Part shown: positions 42,799 through 53,029 of the stretch, in pieces | Position numbering within the stretch: the stretch's first letter is position 1 | Layout of the letters: each line of letters opens with the position of its first letter | Assembly: GCF_046557915.1 (NCBI RefSeq) | Contig: NZ_JBHEBG010000004.1 | Span: 372,001 to 436,000, forward strand | Direction of reading: 5' to 3' | Length of the DNA stretch: 64,000 bases | From: JBHEBG01 sp046557915 | Lineage (GTDB): Bacteria; Bacteroidota; Bacteroidia; Flavobacteriales; Flavobacteriaceae | Made by a program: the position numbers and the translations under genes | Notes under the pieces: generated by a model | Databases searched by the model: none | What the model was told of the DNA's origin: nothing | Seen by the model: only the letters and a program-made list of their open reading frames with translations

Positions 42799-44598
42799 AT
42801 GGATAACTTAAATTATGGAATCATCGGAAATTGCAGAAGTGCAGCATTAATTTCTGAAAAGGGTTCTTTGGATTGGTGTTGTTTGCCCGAATTTGATTCT
42901 TCATCTGTTTTTGCCAAAATTTTGGACGAAAAAATTGGTGGGAGTTTTGAGATACAGGTTTCGGAGGAATATAAGATCACGCAACGATATAAAAAACATA
43001 CCGCCGTTCTTATTACACGATTTTCCGATGGAACCAACAAATTTGAGCTTCACGATTTTATGCCGAGGTATTATAAAGAAGACGGCAGCTATAATGCCCC
43101 TCCGGAAATAATCCGTTATATAAAGCACATAGACGGCAAGCCTGTTTTTAAGGTACACTACAACCCAAAGCTTGAATATGCATTGGGAAAGACCGAGACT
43201 TTTGTGAAGAAAAATTTTGTGGTTAGTCTAACCCACACTGAAAAGTACGATACCATTTTTCTCTATACCTCGTTCAACAAAAATGCTGTGGTGGAAGGAC
43301 GGGAGATAGAACTTACCAAAGATGGGTACTTTTTGTTGGGATACAATGAAAAAATATTCTTGCCAAGCACCAGAAAAATGTATTTGGAATTGGAACGTAC
43401 CAAAGTGTACTGGCTAAATTGGAGCGATGATACACCCAATTATAAAAAGTACAACGCCCAGATAAGTCGCAGTGCCATAACTTTAAAATTGCTTAGTTAT
43501 GATAAGACCGGGGCCGTGTTGGCAGCTGCCACTACCTCTTTACCAGAAACTATAGGGGAGGTACGAAACTGGGATTATCGTTTTTGCTGGATCCGTGACG
43601 CATCCATGGTCATTAAGGTGATGTCGGAATTGGGACATAAAAATGTTGCTAGAAGATACCTGCAGTTTATCATAGACCTTATCCCCGATAAGGATGAAAA
43701 ACTTCAGATTATGTACGGAATAAACAAGGAAAAAAAGTTAACCGAAGAAACCCTAGATCATTTAAACGGATACAAGGGATCTAAACCCGTAAGAATCGGA
43801 AATGCCGCCTATAAGCAAAGGCAGAACGATATATACGGCATTCTTATGGATGTTATTTACGAGCAGCTTGCCAAGTTTAGTACCGATATAGAGAACGGTG
43901 AGGAGTTGTGGGGCATAACCAAGGGTATCGTTTGGATTGTAACAAATCACTGGCAGGAACCAGATAAGGGTATTTGGGAGTTTAGGGCTGAGGACCGGCA
44001 TTTTACCTTTTCGAAAGTGCTTTGCTGGGTAGCCATAGACCGTGCGATTAAAATAGCCCGAATCTTACGTAAATCCAGAAAAATTGAAAAATGGACAAAA
44101 CTAGAACAGGAAATTAAGGAAGATATTCTTCGGAACTCTTGGAATAAGAAGGTCAACGCATTTACACAATCTTACGGCTCACCACATCTTGATGCTTCTG
44201 TCCTATTAATGGAATCTTATGGGTTTGTACATGCGAAGGATCCTAAATTTGTTAGCACAGTAAAGGCCATTGAGAAAGATCTTTGTAATGATGGACTTTT
44301 GTATCGCTATAAGAACGAAGATGATTTTGGGTTACCGTCATCATCTTTTACCATCTGTACATTTTGGTTTATCAACAGCCTTTTTAAAATAGGGGAGGAA
44401 GAAAAGGCCATGGCACATTTTGATAGACTATTAGGTTACAGCAACCATCTTGGGCTGTTTAGCGAGGATATCGATTTTAAAACCAAACGATTGTTGGGGA
44501 ATTTTCCCCAGGCATACTCGCATTTGGCGCTTATAGAATGTGCGGTCAACTTTTCCAAAAAGGCCAGTGAGGAGGCCGTTTTGGCCTCCATGAGGTAA
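42799..44598 (+). CDS. Glycoside hydrolase family 15 protein (probable trehalase or glucoamylase)
   Basis: 599 residues, cytoplasmic. An N-terminal beta-sandwich (LNYGIIGNCRSAALISEKGS, SLDWCCLPEFDS) is followed by an alpha-toroid with the GH15 motif EVRNWDYRFCWIRDASMVI (start of the barrel, substrate contacts) and TKGIVWIVTNHWQEPDKGIWE with the catalytic general acid. GH15 enzymes next to trehalose-synthesis genes often act as trehalases in Actinobacteria and Bacteroidota; glucoamylase is the alternative. A perfect 7-bp hairpin (44571-44589) falls in the last codons. Divergent promoter region with otsA is 101 bp. Confidence 0.87.
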   Translation: MDNLNYGIIGNCRSAALISEKGSLDWCCLPEFDSSSVFAKILDEKIGGSFEIQVSEEYKITQRYKKHTAVLITRFSDGTNKFELHDFMPRYYKEDGSYNAPPEIIRYIKHIDGKPVFKVHYNPKLEYALGKTETFVKKNFVVSLTHTEKYDTIFLYTSFNKNAVVEGREIELTKDGYFLLGYNEKIFLPSTRKMYLELERTKVYWLNWSDDTPNYKKYNAQISRSAITLKLLSYDKTGAVLAAATTSLPETIGEVRNWDYRFCWIRDASMVIKVMSELGHKNVARRYLQFIIDLIPDKDEKLQIMYGINKEKKLTEETLDHLNGYKGSKPVRIGNAAYKQRQNDIYGILMDVIYEQLAKFSTDIENGEELWGITKGIVWIVTNHWQEPDKGIWEFRAEDRHFTFSKVLCWVAIDRAIKIARILRKSRKIEKWTKLEQEIKEDILRNSWNKKVNAFTQSYGSPHLDASVLLMESYGFVHAKDPKFVSTVKAIEKDLCNDGLLYRYKNEDDFGLPSSSFTICTFWFINSLFKIGEEEKAMAHFDRLLGYSNHLGLFSEDIDFKTKRLLGNFPQAYSHLALIECAVNFSKKASEEAVLASMR

Positions 44599-44626
44599 TT
44601 GGTCCCGAAGAACTATTGGGTCTAAA

Positions 44627-46057
44627 TCAGGTTTGCGAAATTTTGGCGAGCTCCTTTATTCTGGACAATAGTGACGTTAGGTGTTTTCTGGTCGTAAACG
44701 GATTCATAAGGGTTACGCGCAAATAGCTCCTACCACGCAACTTGGTCTGTACTATGTAGTATTCGCTTTCCTCTAACAACGTTTTTCTTATCCCTAAATT
44801 AATTTTATCGGTTTCTACGTTGTCTAAATGGGCATCCTTATATCGGAAACAAACAATGTTGGACATGGGTGCTACCGCCAGTTCAAACTGGGGATCTTCT
44901 TTAACCATGTCTCCAAACGTAAGACCAAGGTCGTATAAGGTGGTAACAAAGGCATCAAATAGTTCTTCACCGTAGGTTTTATGCAATATGTACCAGCTTA
45001 GGCACATCATAGTCTTTGTACATTCAAAGGTTCTTCTTCCAGAATTGTACCAGTCTTTTTCCGCGGATTGCTCTAAAAGGTAATCTGCCTTTTGGCTGAA
45101 AGTAGCGTAGGAGTTTTGCTCTTTTTTAAACAATAATGCGGTTGTAATCATGGGCATCATCATCATTTTATGGCCGTCTATTACCATAGAGTCTGCCCGA
45201 TCCATACCTTTAAGCGTATGTTTATACTTTTCTGAAAATAGGGCCGCTCCGCCATGGGCACCATCTACATGGAACCAAAGGTTGTGCCTTTCGCTAAAAT
45301 CGGCCAGTGCTTCCAAATCATCATAAATACCTGTAGCTGTGGAAGGTGCACTACCCACCACTGCAAAAATTTCAATGTTTTTGGCCAAGGCCTCATTATA
45401 ATAAGATTCTAGAAGGGAGGTATCCATACTGAACATTGCGTTGGAAGGAATCTTGATAACTCCCTGGGATCCCAAGCCCATAATTTTGGCCGCCCTATCT
45501 ACACAGTAATGTGCTTCTTCACTTACAATAATGCCAAGAGATTTGGAATTGCCTTCATTCCATACATCATAAGAGGCACTGGCTTTTCGGGCTGTGAGCA
45601 AGGCGGTGAGATTTGCCAAGGTGCCACCTGAGGTAAGAAAACCCGAGGCATCTGGTCCAAAACCAATTTTTGCACATAGCAAATCGGTAATTATCTTTTC
45701 AATCATTGTGGGCGCCATACCCATCTCATAAACGGCCATCCCATTGTTAAGAAGCGCACCTACCATACTGGATAAGGCTGTAATAGGCGCCGTTGGACTT
45801 GCCTGATGCCCCATGTATTTAGGATGATGAAGGTGTATGGTATGGTTCAGCACTTCTTTGAAAAATTGCCCTTCGTCACCACTTTGAAGAAACTCCTTCC
45901 AAAACACATGTTCTTTTTCGGGAGGGTTCCAAGAAGTAGTATTTTTGGATTTTTCCTCCAAAGTACGCTCCAGATGATCTGCCAAATCGTCGATAAGTCG
46001 ATGCCCTCTTTTTCTAAAGTCGTCGGGGTCGTATGCTTTTTTTAGAATGCTGGTCAT
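44627..46057 (-). CDS. PLP-dependent group II decarboxylase
   Basis: 476 residues. Group II amino-acid decarboxylase fold: HPKYMGHQASPTAPITALSS, FLTSGGTLANLTALLTAR, HVDGAHGGAALFS (Asp to the PLP nitrogen) and the Schiff-base Lys in VIDGHKMMMMPM. Relatives decarboxylate glutamate, aspartate, 2,4-diaminobutyrate or aromatic amino acids. The conserved motifs do not discriminate among these, so the substrate is left open. Stand-alone, converging with GH15. Confidence 0.88.
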   Translation of the reverse strand: MTSILKKAYDPDDFRKRGHRLIDDLADHLERTLEEKSKNTTSWNPPEKEHVFWKEFLQSGDEGQFFKEVLNHTIHLHHPKYMGHQASPTAPITALSSMVGALLNNGMAVYEMGMAPTMIEKIITDLLCAKIGFGPDASGFLTSGGTLANLTALLTARKASASYDVWNEGNSKSLGIIVSEEAHYCVDRAAKIMGLGSQGVIKIPSNAMFSMDTSLLESYYNEALAKNIEIFAVVGSAPSTATGIYDDLEALADFSERHNLWFHVDGAHGGAALFSEKYKHTLKGMDRADSMVIDGHKMMMMPMITTALLFKKEQNSYATFSQKADYLLEQSAEKDWYNSGRRTFECTKTMMCLSWYILHKTYGEELFDAFVTTLYDLGLTFGDMVKEDPQFELAVAPMSNIVCFRYKDAHLDNVETDKINLGIRKTLLEESEYYIVQTKLRGRSYLRVTLMNPFTTRKHLTSLLSRIKELAKISQT

Positions 46058-46133
46058 GATTAAATGTAATTAATTTGATTAAACTAGGATTTATTCAACC
46101 CATAATCACTAATTTTGAATTTAACCTATACTT

Positions 46134-47408
46134 ATGCACATGGAATATAGATTTTTACTACTTTTTTTAGTTTTTACCGTTACAACAATCACTGCTCAGA
46201 CTGAATTTGATAGTGGATATTTTATCAGTGACAATAATAAGAAAATAGATTGTCTTATTAAGAATGAAAAATGGCTTTCTAGTCCTAAAAGAATATTCTA
46301 TAAAATCAAACCAAATGGGGAATCTCAATATTTCACTGTAAAGAACGTCAAGGAATTTGCGGTCTATGGAGAATCCGTGTACAGACGGGCCACAGGTGAT
46401 TTCCCAATTACTAATGCCGGCCTAAAAAACGATGAAGCCAATCCAAACATAAAATTAGCTGCTAAAACAGAATTTGTTAGGCAATTGGTTAGTGGAAAAG
46501 CTCAACTATATGTTTATTCTGATGGTAATGGAGCTGTTTATTTATACAAAAAGGATAATGGCCCAATAGTACCTCTAATTTTTAAGCGATACGTAGCAAG
46601 TGATAATTTGGAAATCAGGGAAAACAATGCCTTTAGAAGACAACTCCTAGAACATTTAGCTTGCGACAAACCAGAGATGATTCAACGCACTAAATATTCG
46701 AAAAAGTCGCTGATTCAATTTTTTAAGAAATATAATACTTGTGTCGGAATTGATGTGGGAGCTGGTGTTGAGGGTATTACACTGGATAGTACAGGTACTG
46801 GTACAAAAAGTAAATTCTCTTTGTCCCTAAATTTATGGGCGGGTGCACAAGAACACAGTTTTGATCTGGAGATTTTTAATGATAATCAGAATTATAAGTC
46901 TGAAACAACTCTAAAACTTGGTGCGGAATTAGAAGGGATATTACCTTTTAACAATAACAAATGGAGTGTTTTTTTAGGAACATATTATTCTAACTATGAG
47001 ACTGAGTATTCACCAATAATGGGAGAAGTCCTATTTTTTGGTGATGAGTTTCGTTTTAACATGGATCTTACGATACTGGAAAATATGTTTGGACTTAGGC
47101 ATTATATGTTTTTGGATAAAAAGAACAGTCTTTTTCTTGAAGGTGGTGTAACACTCGATTTTCTTATTAATTCCACGTTCAACAACAATATTTCCGAGGT
47201 TTCAAATGACCCATTCGTCATAGCTGATTTGCGGGCATTTAGGACTAGGGACCAGAGCTTGGGAATTGGAGCCGGAGTAGGGTATAACTACAACAAGTGG
47301 TTGTATTTTAGGCTCAATTATCATATTGGACAAGATGTTGTAAAAGGACTTCCTGTTGAAAGAAATCAACTTACCAGAGTTTCGGGTATGGTCGGATTCA
47401 AGATTTAA
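46134..47408 (+). CDS. Exported protein of unknown function, outer-membrane-like C-terminus
   Basis: 424 residues; the second Met (MEYRFLLLFLVFTVTTITAQ) begins a good signal peptide and is the likely start. The first half has a beta-rich pattern (FDSGYFISDNNKKIDCLIKN, KRIFYKIKPNGESQYFTV) often seen at the N-terminus of flavobacterial proteins. The second half alternates aromatic-rich strands suitable for a barrel. A -7-like element TAATTTTG lies at 46110-46117. No function recognised. Confidence 0.65.
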   Translation: MHMEYRFLLLFLVFTVTTITAQTEFDSGYFISDNNKKIDCLIKNEKWLSSPKRIFYKIKPNGESQYFTVKNVKEFAVYGESVYRRATGDFPITNAGLKNDEANPNIKLAAKTEFVRQLVSGKAQLYVYSDGNGAVYLYKKDNGPIVPLIFKRYVASDNLEIRENNAFRRQLLEHLACDKPEMIQRTKYSKKSLIQFFKKYNTCVGIDVGAGVEGITLDSTGTGTKSKFSLSLNLWAGAQEHSFDLEIFNDNQNYKSETTLKLGAELEGILPFNNNKWSVFLGTYYSNYETEYSPIMGEVLFFGDEFRFNMDLTILENMFGLRHYMFLDKKNSLFLEGGVTLDFLINSTFNNNISEVSNDPFVIADLRAFRTRDQSLGIGAGVGYNYNKWLYFRLNYHIGQDVVKGLPVERNQLTRVSGMVGFKI

Positions 47409-47437
47409 AAAAACCGCTCCTTTATAGGGAGCGGTTT
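47409..47437 (-). terminator. Strong terminator between converging genes
   Basis: A perfect 10-bp stem AAACCGCTCC / GGAGCGGTTT with a 7-nt loop. Read on the minus strand the stem ends in a run of seven T, closing the acyl-CoA dehydrogenase transcript. In the plus direction only three T follow, so it may also work weakly for the unknown gene. Confidence 0.8.
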
Positions 47438-47469
47438 CCACTTCTGTCTCACAAAAGTAGCAATCTGAA

Positions 47470-49275
47470 TTAGTCAAAGGTATAACCGTTATCCGCTGCT
47501 ATCCTATCCGCAATTTGTGTACGGAGGGCTACAACGTTAGGTTGATTTGTATATTTTGTAAAGCGCTTTAAGCCCATGAGCATCATGCGCTGTTCATCCC
47601 CTTCTGCAAAAGAAACAATAGCTTCTTTCCCTTTTTGGATTATCGTATCCACAGCATTGTACAAGTACAATCTAGACATTGCTATTTGCGTGGACTGGGC
47701 TTCTTCCCCAAAACGCTTGGCATTTTTTTCCGTGCGCAATAAAGTAGATTCTGCCATGTATACTTCAATAAGAATATCCGAGGCTGCCATCAGTAATTGC
47801 TGATGTTTCTCTAAATCCGGTCCAAATTTTTGTACCGCACTACCTGCAACCATCAGGAATACTTTTTTTAATCGGGCTACCAAATCTTTTTCTTCAGCAA
47901 ACAATTCCGAAAAATCTGGTGTATCAAAAGAAGGGATTCCCATAAGTTCTTCGCCTACCTTTGTTGCAGGTCCTAAAAGATCTACATGACCTTTCATCGC
48001 CTTTTTCACTAACATACCTACCGCCAACATTCTATTTATTTCATTGGTGCCCTCGTAGATACGTGCTATTCGCGAATCTCTCCAGGCAGATTCCATAGGG
48101 GTATCCGCGCTAAAGCCCATACCTCCAAAAATTTGTATCCCCTCATCGGTGGTACTCTGGCAATCTTCGGAAACAGCAACCTTAAGAATGGAACATTCTA
48201 TGGCATATTCCTCAACACCTTTTAATTCAGCTTCTTGGTGAGAATTTCCACTGGCTTCGCGTAGTGTAATCCTGTCCTCGATATTTTTGGCGGCCCTGTA
48301 ACTTGCAGATTCCCCGGCATAAGCATTGGTTGCCATTGTTGCTATTTTGGATTTAATGGCCCCAAAGTTTATGATAGGTGTTTTAAACTGTAAACGCTCA
48401 TTGGCGTATTTCACAGCTTCGGTAATAACGCGCCTTTGTGCATCCAAACAGGCAGCTGCCAATTTTATACGTCCAATGTTTAGCGCGTTCATGGCAATTT
48501 TAAACCCGTTGCCTCTTTCCGATAACATGTTCTCTACAGGAACCTTGCAATCATTAAAGAACACTTGTCTGGTAGAGGAGGAGTGTATTCCCAGTTTCTT
48601 TTCCTCATCACCTAAGGTAATGCCATTACTGGGGTCGTTTTCTACGATAAACCCAGTTATATTTTTATCATCCTCAATCCGTGCAAAAACGATAAACAAA
48701 TTGCAGAAACCGGCGTTGGATATCCACATTTTCTGTCCGGAGATGGAATAATGCTTCCCATCTTTGGATAGAACTGCTTTTGTTTTTCCGGAATTGGCAT
48801 CGGAACCCGCGCCGGGCTCCGTAAGACAATAGGCACCAAACCACTCACCAGTGGCCAGTTTGGGCACATATTTGTTTTTTTGTTCCTCATTTCCATATAG
48901 GGTAATCGGCATGGTACCGATACCAGTATGGGCCCCGAAAGCTGTACTGAACGAGCCTGTGGCTCCGGAAATATAGTCGCAGACCAACATCGTGGATACA
49001 AACCCCATGCCCAGTCCGCCGTAGGCTTCAGGAACTGCAATACCAAGAAGCCCAAGTTCTCCGGCATGCCTCATTGTTTCTTCCGTATAGGCATAATCCT
49101 TACTTTCAAAACGTTCCCAATGCGACCAAAGCTCGCGATCTACAAATTCTTTGGTACTATCTCGCATCATTTTCTGCTCCTCGGAGAGGTCTTCCAAGGT
49201 AAATACGTCTTCACATTTGGTTTCCTTAACAAGGAACTGTCCACCGCGCAGAATGTCTTTTTCTATTGTCTCCAT
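47470..49275 (-). CDS. fadE: Acyl-CoA dehydrogenase
   Basis: 601 residues, larger than the 380-residue short forms because of a C-terminal extension, as in Bacillus FadE. Motifs: CLTEPGAGSDANSGKTKAVL (flavin contact), IQIFGGMGFSADTPMESAWR, RIARIYEGTNEINRM, and a catalytic Glu in that last region. It performs the first, FAD-dependent step of fatty-acid beta-oxidation. Last gene of the marR-fadN-fadA-fadE operon. Confidence 0.92.
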   Translation of the reverse strand: METIEKDILRGGQFLVKETKCEDVFTLEDLSEEQKMMRDSTKEFVDRELWSHWERFESKDYAYTEETMRHAGELGLLGIAVPEAYGGLGMGFVSTMLVCDYISGATGSFSTAFGAHTGIGTMPITLYGNEEQKNKYVPKLATGEWFGAYCLTEPGAGSDANSGKTKAVLSKDGKHYSISGQKMWISNAGFCNLFIVFARIEDDKNITGFIVENDPSNGITLGDEEKKLGIHSSSTRQVFFNDCKVPVENMLSERGNGFKIAMNALNIGRIKLAAACLDAQRRVITEAVKYANERLQFKTPIINFGAIKSKIATMATNAYAGESASYRAAKNIEDRITLREASGNSHQEAELKGVEEYAIECSILKVAVSEDCQSTTDEGIQIFGGMGFSADTPMESAWRDSRIARIYEGTNEINRMLAVGMLVKKAMKGHVDLLGPATKVGEELMGIPSFDTPDFSELFAEEKDLVARLKKVFLMVAGSAVQKFGPDLEKHQQLLMAASDILIEVYMAESTLLRTEKNAKRFGEEAQSTQIAMSRLYLYNAVDTIIQKGKEAIVSFAEGDEQRMMLMGLKRFTKYTNQPNVVALRTQIADRIAADNGYTFD

Positions 49276-49345
49276 AGTTTAATTTTTAGGGATAGGAAAA
49301 AGAATGGATAGATTGGAAGGTCCATTTTCTTTCCCAATTCTTAAC

Positions 49346-50536
49346 TTAATTTAAAAATTCAAAAATACCGGCTGCTCCCTGTCCTGTACCAACGCACATG
49401 GTAACCAGCCCGTGTTTTCCTTTCATATTCCGTTTTCGCATTTCATCAAACAGTTGTGTAGAGAGTTTTGCTCCTGTACAACCTAGAGGATGTCCAAGAG
49501 AAATGGCACCTCCATTTACGTTTACAATTTCCTGGTTCAAATCAAGTTCTCGTATCACCGCCAGGGATTGGGAAGCAAAGGCCTCGTTCAATTCTATAAG
49601 ATCTATATCGTCTTGCTTCATTCCGGCTTGTTTCAACGCCTTTGGAATGGCCTTTACCGGACCTATACCCATAATCCGGGGTTCTACCCCCGCTGCTGCA
49701 TAGTTCACCATTCGAGCTATTGGCTCTAGATTAAGTTCTTTAACCATTTCTTCACTCATAACTAGCACAAATGCGGCTCCATCGCTCATTTGGGATGAGT
49801 TGCCCGCCGTAACACTACCTCCTGCGGCAAATACAGGTCTTAATTTACTTAGTGCTTCTAAATTGGTGCCCTTTCTGGGTCCTTCATCTTTTTTAACTGT
49901 ATAGGTCTTTGTTTCCTTCTTACCCGCTTCGTTTACAAAAGTATGTTCCACATCTATAGGCACTATTTGATCTTGAAAACGATCTTCTGCCTGTGCCTTT
50001 AGCGATTTCATATGGGAATTGTAGGCAAATTCATCCTGATCTTCCCTAGAAACCTTAAATTGTTGCGCCACGGCTTCTGCAGTTAGGCCCATACCCCAAT
50101 AATAGTCTTCATTTCCTTGCTTGGCAACGGCATAATCCGGAGTAGGTTTGTATCCGCCCATAGGAATATAGCTCATGCTCTCCGCTCCACCAGCGATGAT
50201 ACAATCTGCCATTCCGGCCTGTATTTTGGCCGTTGCGATGCCTATGGTCTCCAAACCTGAAGCACAGTAGCGATTTACGGTTACCCCTGGTACGTCCTCT
50301 ATATTCAATCCCATTAAAGAAATGAGACGGGCAATATTTAACCCTTGCTCGGCCTCGGGCATTGCGTTACCGACAATTACATCGTCTATGCGCTTTTTGT
50401 CTAATTGCGGTACCTCGTTCATCATATGTGCTATGGTCTCGGCAGCCAATTCGTCCGGTCTTTTAAACCTGAATAATCCTCTCGGCGCTTTGCCTACGGC
50501 GGTGCGGTACGCTTTTACTATATATGCTGTTCTCAT
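49346..50536 (-). CDS. fadA: Acetyl-CoA acyltransferase (thiolase)
   Basis: 396 residues, thiolase fold. The reactive Cys is in VNRYCASGLETIGIA; the second Cys and His are in CVGTGQGAAGIFEF and LGHPLGCTGAKLSTQL; IELNEAFASQSLAV carries the NEAF motif. It cleaves 3-ketoacyl-CoA with CoA into acetyl-CoA, the last step of beta-oxidation. It lies between the bifunctional FadN-like gene and the acyl-CoA dehydrogenase, the gene order of the Bacillus fadNAE operon. Confidence 0.94.
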   Translation of the reverse strand: MRTAYIVKAYRTAVGKAPRGLFRFKRPDELAAETIAHMMNEVPQLDKKRIDDVIVGNAMPEAEQGLNIARLISLMGLNIEDVPGVTVNRYCASGLETIGIATAKIQAGMADCIIAGGAESMSYIPMGGYKPTPDYAVAKQGNEDYYWGMGLTAEAVAQQFKVSREDQDEFAYNSHMKSLKAQAEDRFQDQIVPIDVEHTFVNEAGKKETKTYTVKKDEGPRKGTNLEALSKLRPVFAAGGSVTAGNSSQMSDGAAFVLVMSEEMVKELNLEPIARMVNYAAAGVEPRIMGIGPVKAIPKALKQAGMKQDDIDLIELNEAFASQSLAVIRELDLNQEIVNVNGGAISLGHPLGCTGAKLSTQLFDEMRKRNMKGKHGLVTMCVGTGQGAAGIFEFLN

Positions 50537-50623
50537 GCTTTATTGTTACGTATTCGTATTTAATACTGCGCTTTTATATCTGAATTTATTTATTGCTGCT
50601 CAGTGACTTTATTGTCTATTCCC

Positions 50624-53029
50624 TTAATTACGAAGGGGTTTCCCTGTTTTTAACATATGCTGGATACGCTCCAAAGTTTTACGTTCCGTACAAAGCGAAA
50701 GGAAGGCTTCCCGTTCCAGATCCAATAAATAATCCTCGCTTACATAGCTCGCCTCGGACAGATCACCACCGGCCATAACGTACGCCAGTTTGTTGGCAAT
50801 TTTTTTATCGTGCTCCGAAATGTAGTGGCCGGCTTCCATAGAGTCGGTACCTACCAAGAACATTCCCAAAGCCTGTTTGCCAAGTACTTTAACGTCTTTT
50901 CGTTTTACGGGTTTGGTATAACCGGCTTCCGCCATTAGTTTGGCGTGGGCCTTGGCGGTTGCTATCTGACGATCTTTATTCACAACAATAATATCCTTCC
51001 CTTTCTGCAATAAGCCCAAATCAAAAGCTTCATAGCCAGAGGTAGAAACCTTGGCCATGCCTATGGCAAGAAAATACTCCTGTAAAACATTCAATTCCAC
51101 ATCATTTTTTCTGAAAGTATCCGAAGCTCTAAGCGTCATTTCCTTAGAACCGCCACCTCCGGGGATGACCCCAACACCAAATTCTACCAATCCCATATAG
51201 GTTTCGGCCGCGGCAACCACTTTGTCGGCATGCAATGATATTTCGCATCCACCTCCCAAAGTCATACCATGCGGGGCCGATACGGTAGGTATAGAAGAAT
51301 AGCGCATTCGCATTACGGTGTCTTGGAACATTTTTATGGCCATGTTCAACTCATCATATTCTTGCTCAACGGCCATCATAAAGATCATTCCGATATTGGC
51401 TCCTACGGAAAAATTGGCGGCCTGATTACCAACCACCAAGCCTTGAAAATCTTTTTCTGCCAAATCGATGGCCTTATTAAGTCCCGCAAGGACATCGCCG
51501 CCAATGGTGTTCATTTTGGATTGGAATTCCAGGTTTAAAATACCATCGCCCAAATCTTCGATTACCACACCACTATTTTTAAAGACCTCGTTGGATTTAC
51601 GAATATTATCCAAAATTATAAAGGCATCCTGGCCGGGTATTTTGCCCATGGCCTTTTTGGGTATGTCGTAAAAATGGGTAGTTCCGTCTTTTACGGAATA
51701 GAAAGATTCAATACCGGCTGCCAGCATATCGGTTACCCAGGTGGCTGGTTCGGAACCTTCTGCTTTCATTATGCTAAGACCGGCTTCGACACCAATGGCA
51801 TCCCATATTTGAAACGGTCCGTGCTCCCATCCAAATCCTGCCTTCATGGCATCATCTATTTTGTAAAGTTCGTCCGTAATTTCGGGGATACGATGCGATA
51901 CATAAGCGAAAAGCGCTGCAAAACTTTTTCTATAAAAAGCTCCGGCCTTGTCCTCGGCGTTTACCAAAATCTTAAAACGATCGATTACCCTATCCACATT
52001 TTTGGTGAGCTCCAAAGCGGCAAATTGAGCCCTCTTTTTTGAGCGATAATCCAATGTATCCAGATCTAGGGAAAGAATTTCGCTAGACCCGTCTTCTTTT
52101 TTTACCTTTTTATAGAAGCCTTGTCCTGTTTTGCTGCCCAACCATTTATTTTCTACCATTGTTTTTATAAAACCGGGTAGTTTAAAAAGTTCCAAGCGTT
52201 CATCTTCAGGACAATTTTCGGCTATACCATTGGCCACGTGCACCAAAGTGTCTAAACCAACAACATCAACCGTTCTGAAAGTGGCAGATTTTGGCCTTCC
52301 AATGACTGGCCCTGTTAATTTGTCTACTTCCTCAATGGTGAGGCCTAAGTCCTTTACTGCATGAAAGAGACTCTGTATGCTGAAAATTCCAATTCTATTC
52401 CCAATAAATGCAGGTGTATCCTTGGCAACTACGGAAGTTTTTCCAAGATATTGCTCTCCATAACCATTTAAGAAATCCAATACTTCGGGGGAAGTCTTTG
52501 GCCCGGGAATTATTTCAAATAATTTTAAGTAACGGGCAGGGTTAAAGAAATGCGTGCCACAAAAGTGCTTCTGAAAGTCATCACTTCTACCTTCACTCAT
52601 AAATTTAATTGGAATTCCGGAGGTATTGGAAGTAATTAAAGTACCGGGGGTACGATGTTTTTCTATATTTTCAAAGACTATTTTTTTTATGTCCAGGCGC
52701 TCAACCACCACTTCAATAATCCAATCTACTTCGGACACTTTGGCAATGTCGTCCTCCAGATTACCTGTTTTAATACGTTTTGCAAACTTACTATGGTAAA
52801 TAGGGGAGGGTTTGGATTTCAACGCTGCGGCTAGGGAGTCGTTAACCAGTCTGTTACGAACCGCCTTATCTTCCAAACCAAGTCCTTTTGCCTTTTCCTT
52901 TTCATTGAGCTCTCTGGGAACGATATCCAACAGTAATACTTCTACACCAATATTTGCAAAGTGACAGGCTATGCCGCTGCCCATAATACCAGATCCTATT
53001 ACCGCTACCTTATTTATATGCTTGTTCAT
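50624..53029 (-). CDS. fadN: 3-hydroxyacyl-CoA dehydrogenase / enoyl-CoA hydratase (FadN-like)
   Basis: 801 residues. The N-terminal dehydrogenase has the NAD motif AVIGSGIMGSGIACHFANIG and a catalytic region FCGTHFFNPARYLKLFEII. A second dehydrogenase C-domain follows (near 330-420). The C-terminal crotonase half has GMTLGGGCEISLHAD and VEFGVGVIPGGGGSKEM with the catalytic glutamates. This order (dehydrogenase first) is that of FadN, opposite to FadB. It performs hydration and NAD-dependent oxidation of acyl-CoA. The start shares one base with the marR stop. Confidence 0.92.
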   Translation of the reverse strand: MNKHINKVAVIGSGIMGSGIACHFANIGVEVLLLDIVPRELNEKEKAKGLGLEDKAVRNRLVNDSLAAALKSKPSPIYHSKFAKRIKTGNLEDDIAKVSEVDWIIEVVVERLDIKKIVFENIEKHRTPGTLITSNTSGIPIKFMSEGRSDDFQKHFCGTHFFNPARYLKLFEIIPGPKTSPEVLDFLNGYGEQYLGKTSVVAKDTPAFIGNRIGIFSIQSLFHAVKDLGLTIEEVDKLTGPVIGRPKSATFRTVDVVGLDTLVHVANGIAENCPEDERLELFKLPGFIKTMVENKWLGSKTGQGFYKKVKKEDGSSEILSLDLDTLDYRSKKRAQFAALELTKNVDRVIDRFKILVNAEDKAGAFYRKSFAALFAYVSHRIPEITDELYKIDDAMKAGFGWEHGPFQIWDAIGVEAGLSIMKAEGSEPATWVTDMLAAGIESFYSVKDGTTHFYDIPKKAMGKIPGQDAFIILDNIRKSNEVFKNSGVVIEDLGDGILNLEFQSKMNTIGGDVLAGLNKAIDLAEKDFQGLVVGNQAANFSVGANIGMIFMMAVEQEYDELNMAIKMFQDTVMRMRYSSIPTVSAPHGMTLGGGCEISLHADKVVAAAETYMGLVEFGVGVIPGGGGSKEMTLRASDTFRKNDVELNVLQEYFLAIGMAKVSTSGYEAFDLGLLQKGKDIIVVNKDRQIATAKAHAKLMAEAGYTKPVKRKDVKVLGKQALGMFLVGTDSMEAGHYISEHDKKIANKLAYVMAGGDLSEASYVSEDYLLDLEREAFLSLCTERKTLERIQHMLKTGKPLRN

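Noticed and set aside
44571..44589. Perfect 7-bp hairpin GGAGGCC / GGCCTCC as a terminator
   Set aside because: It lies in the last codons of the GH15 gene with no T run behind it, and coding constraint explains it equally well.
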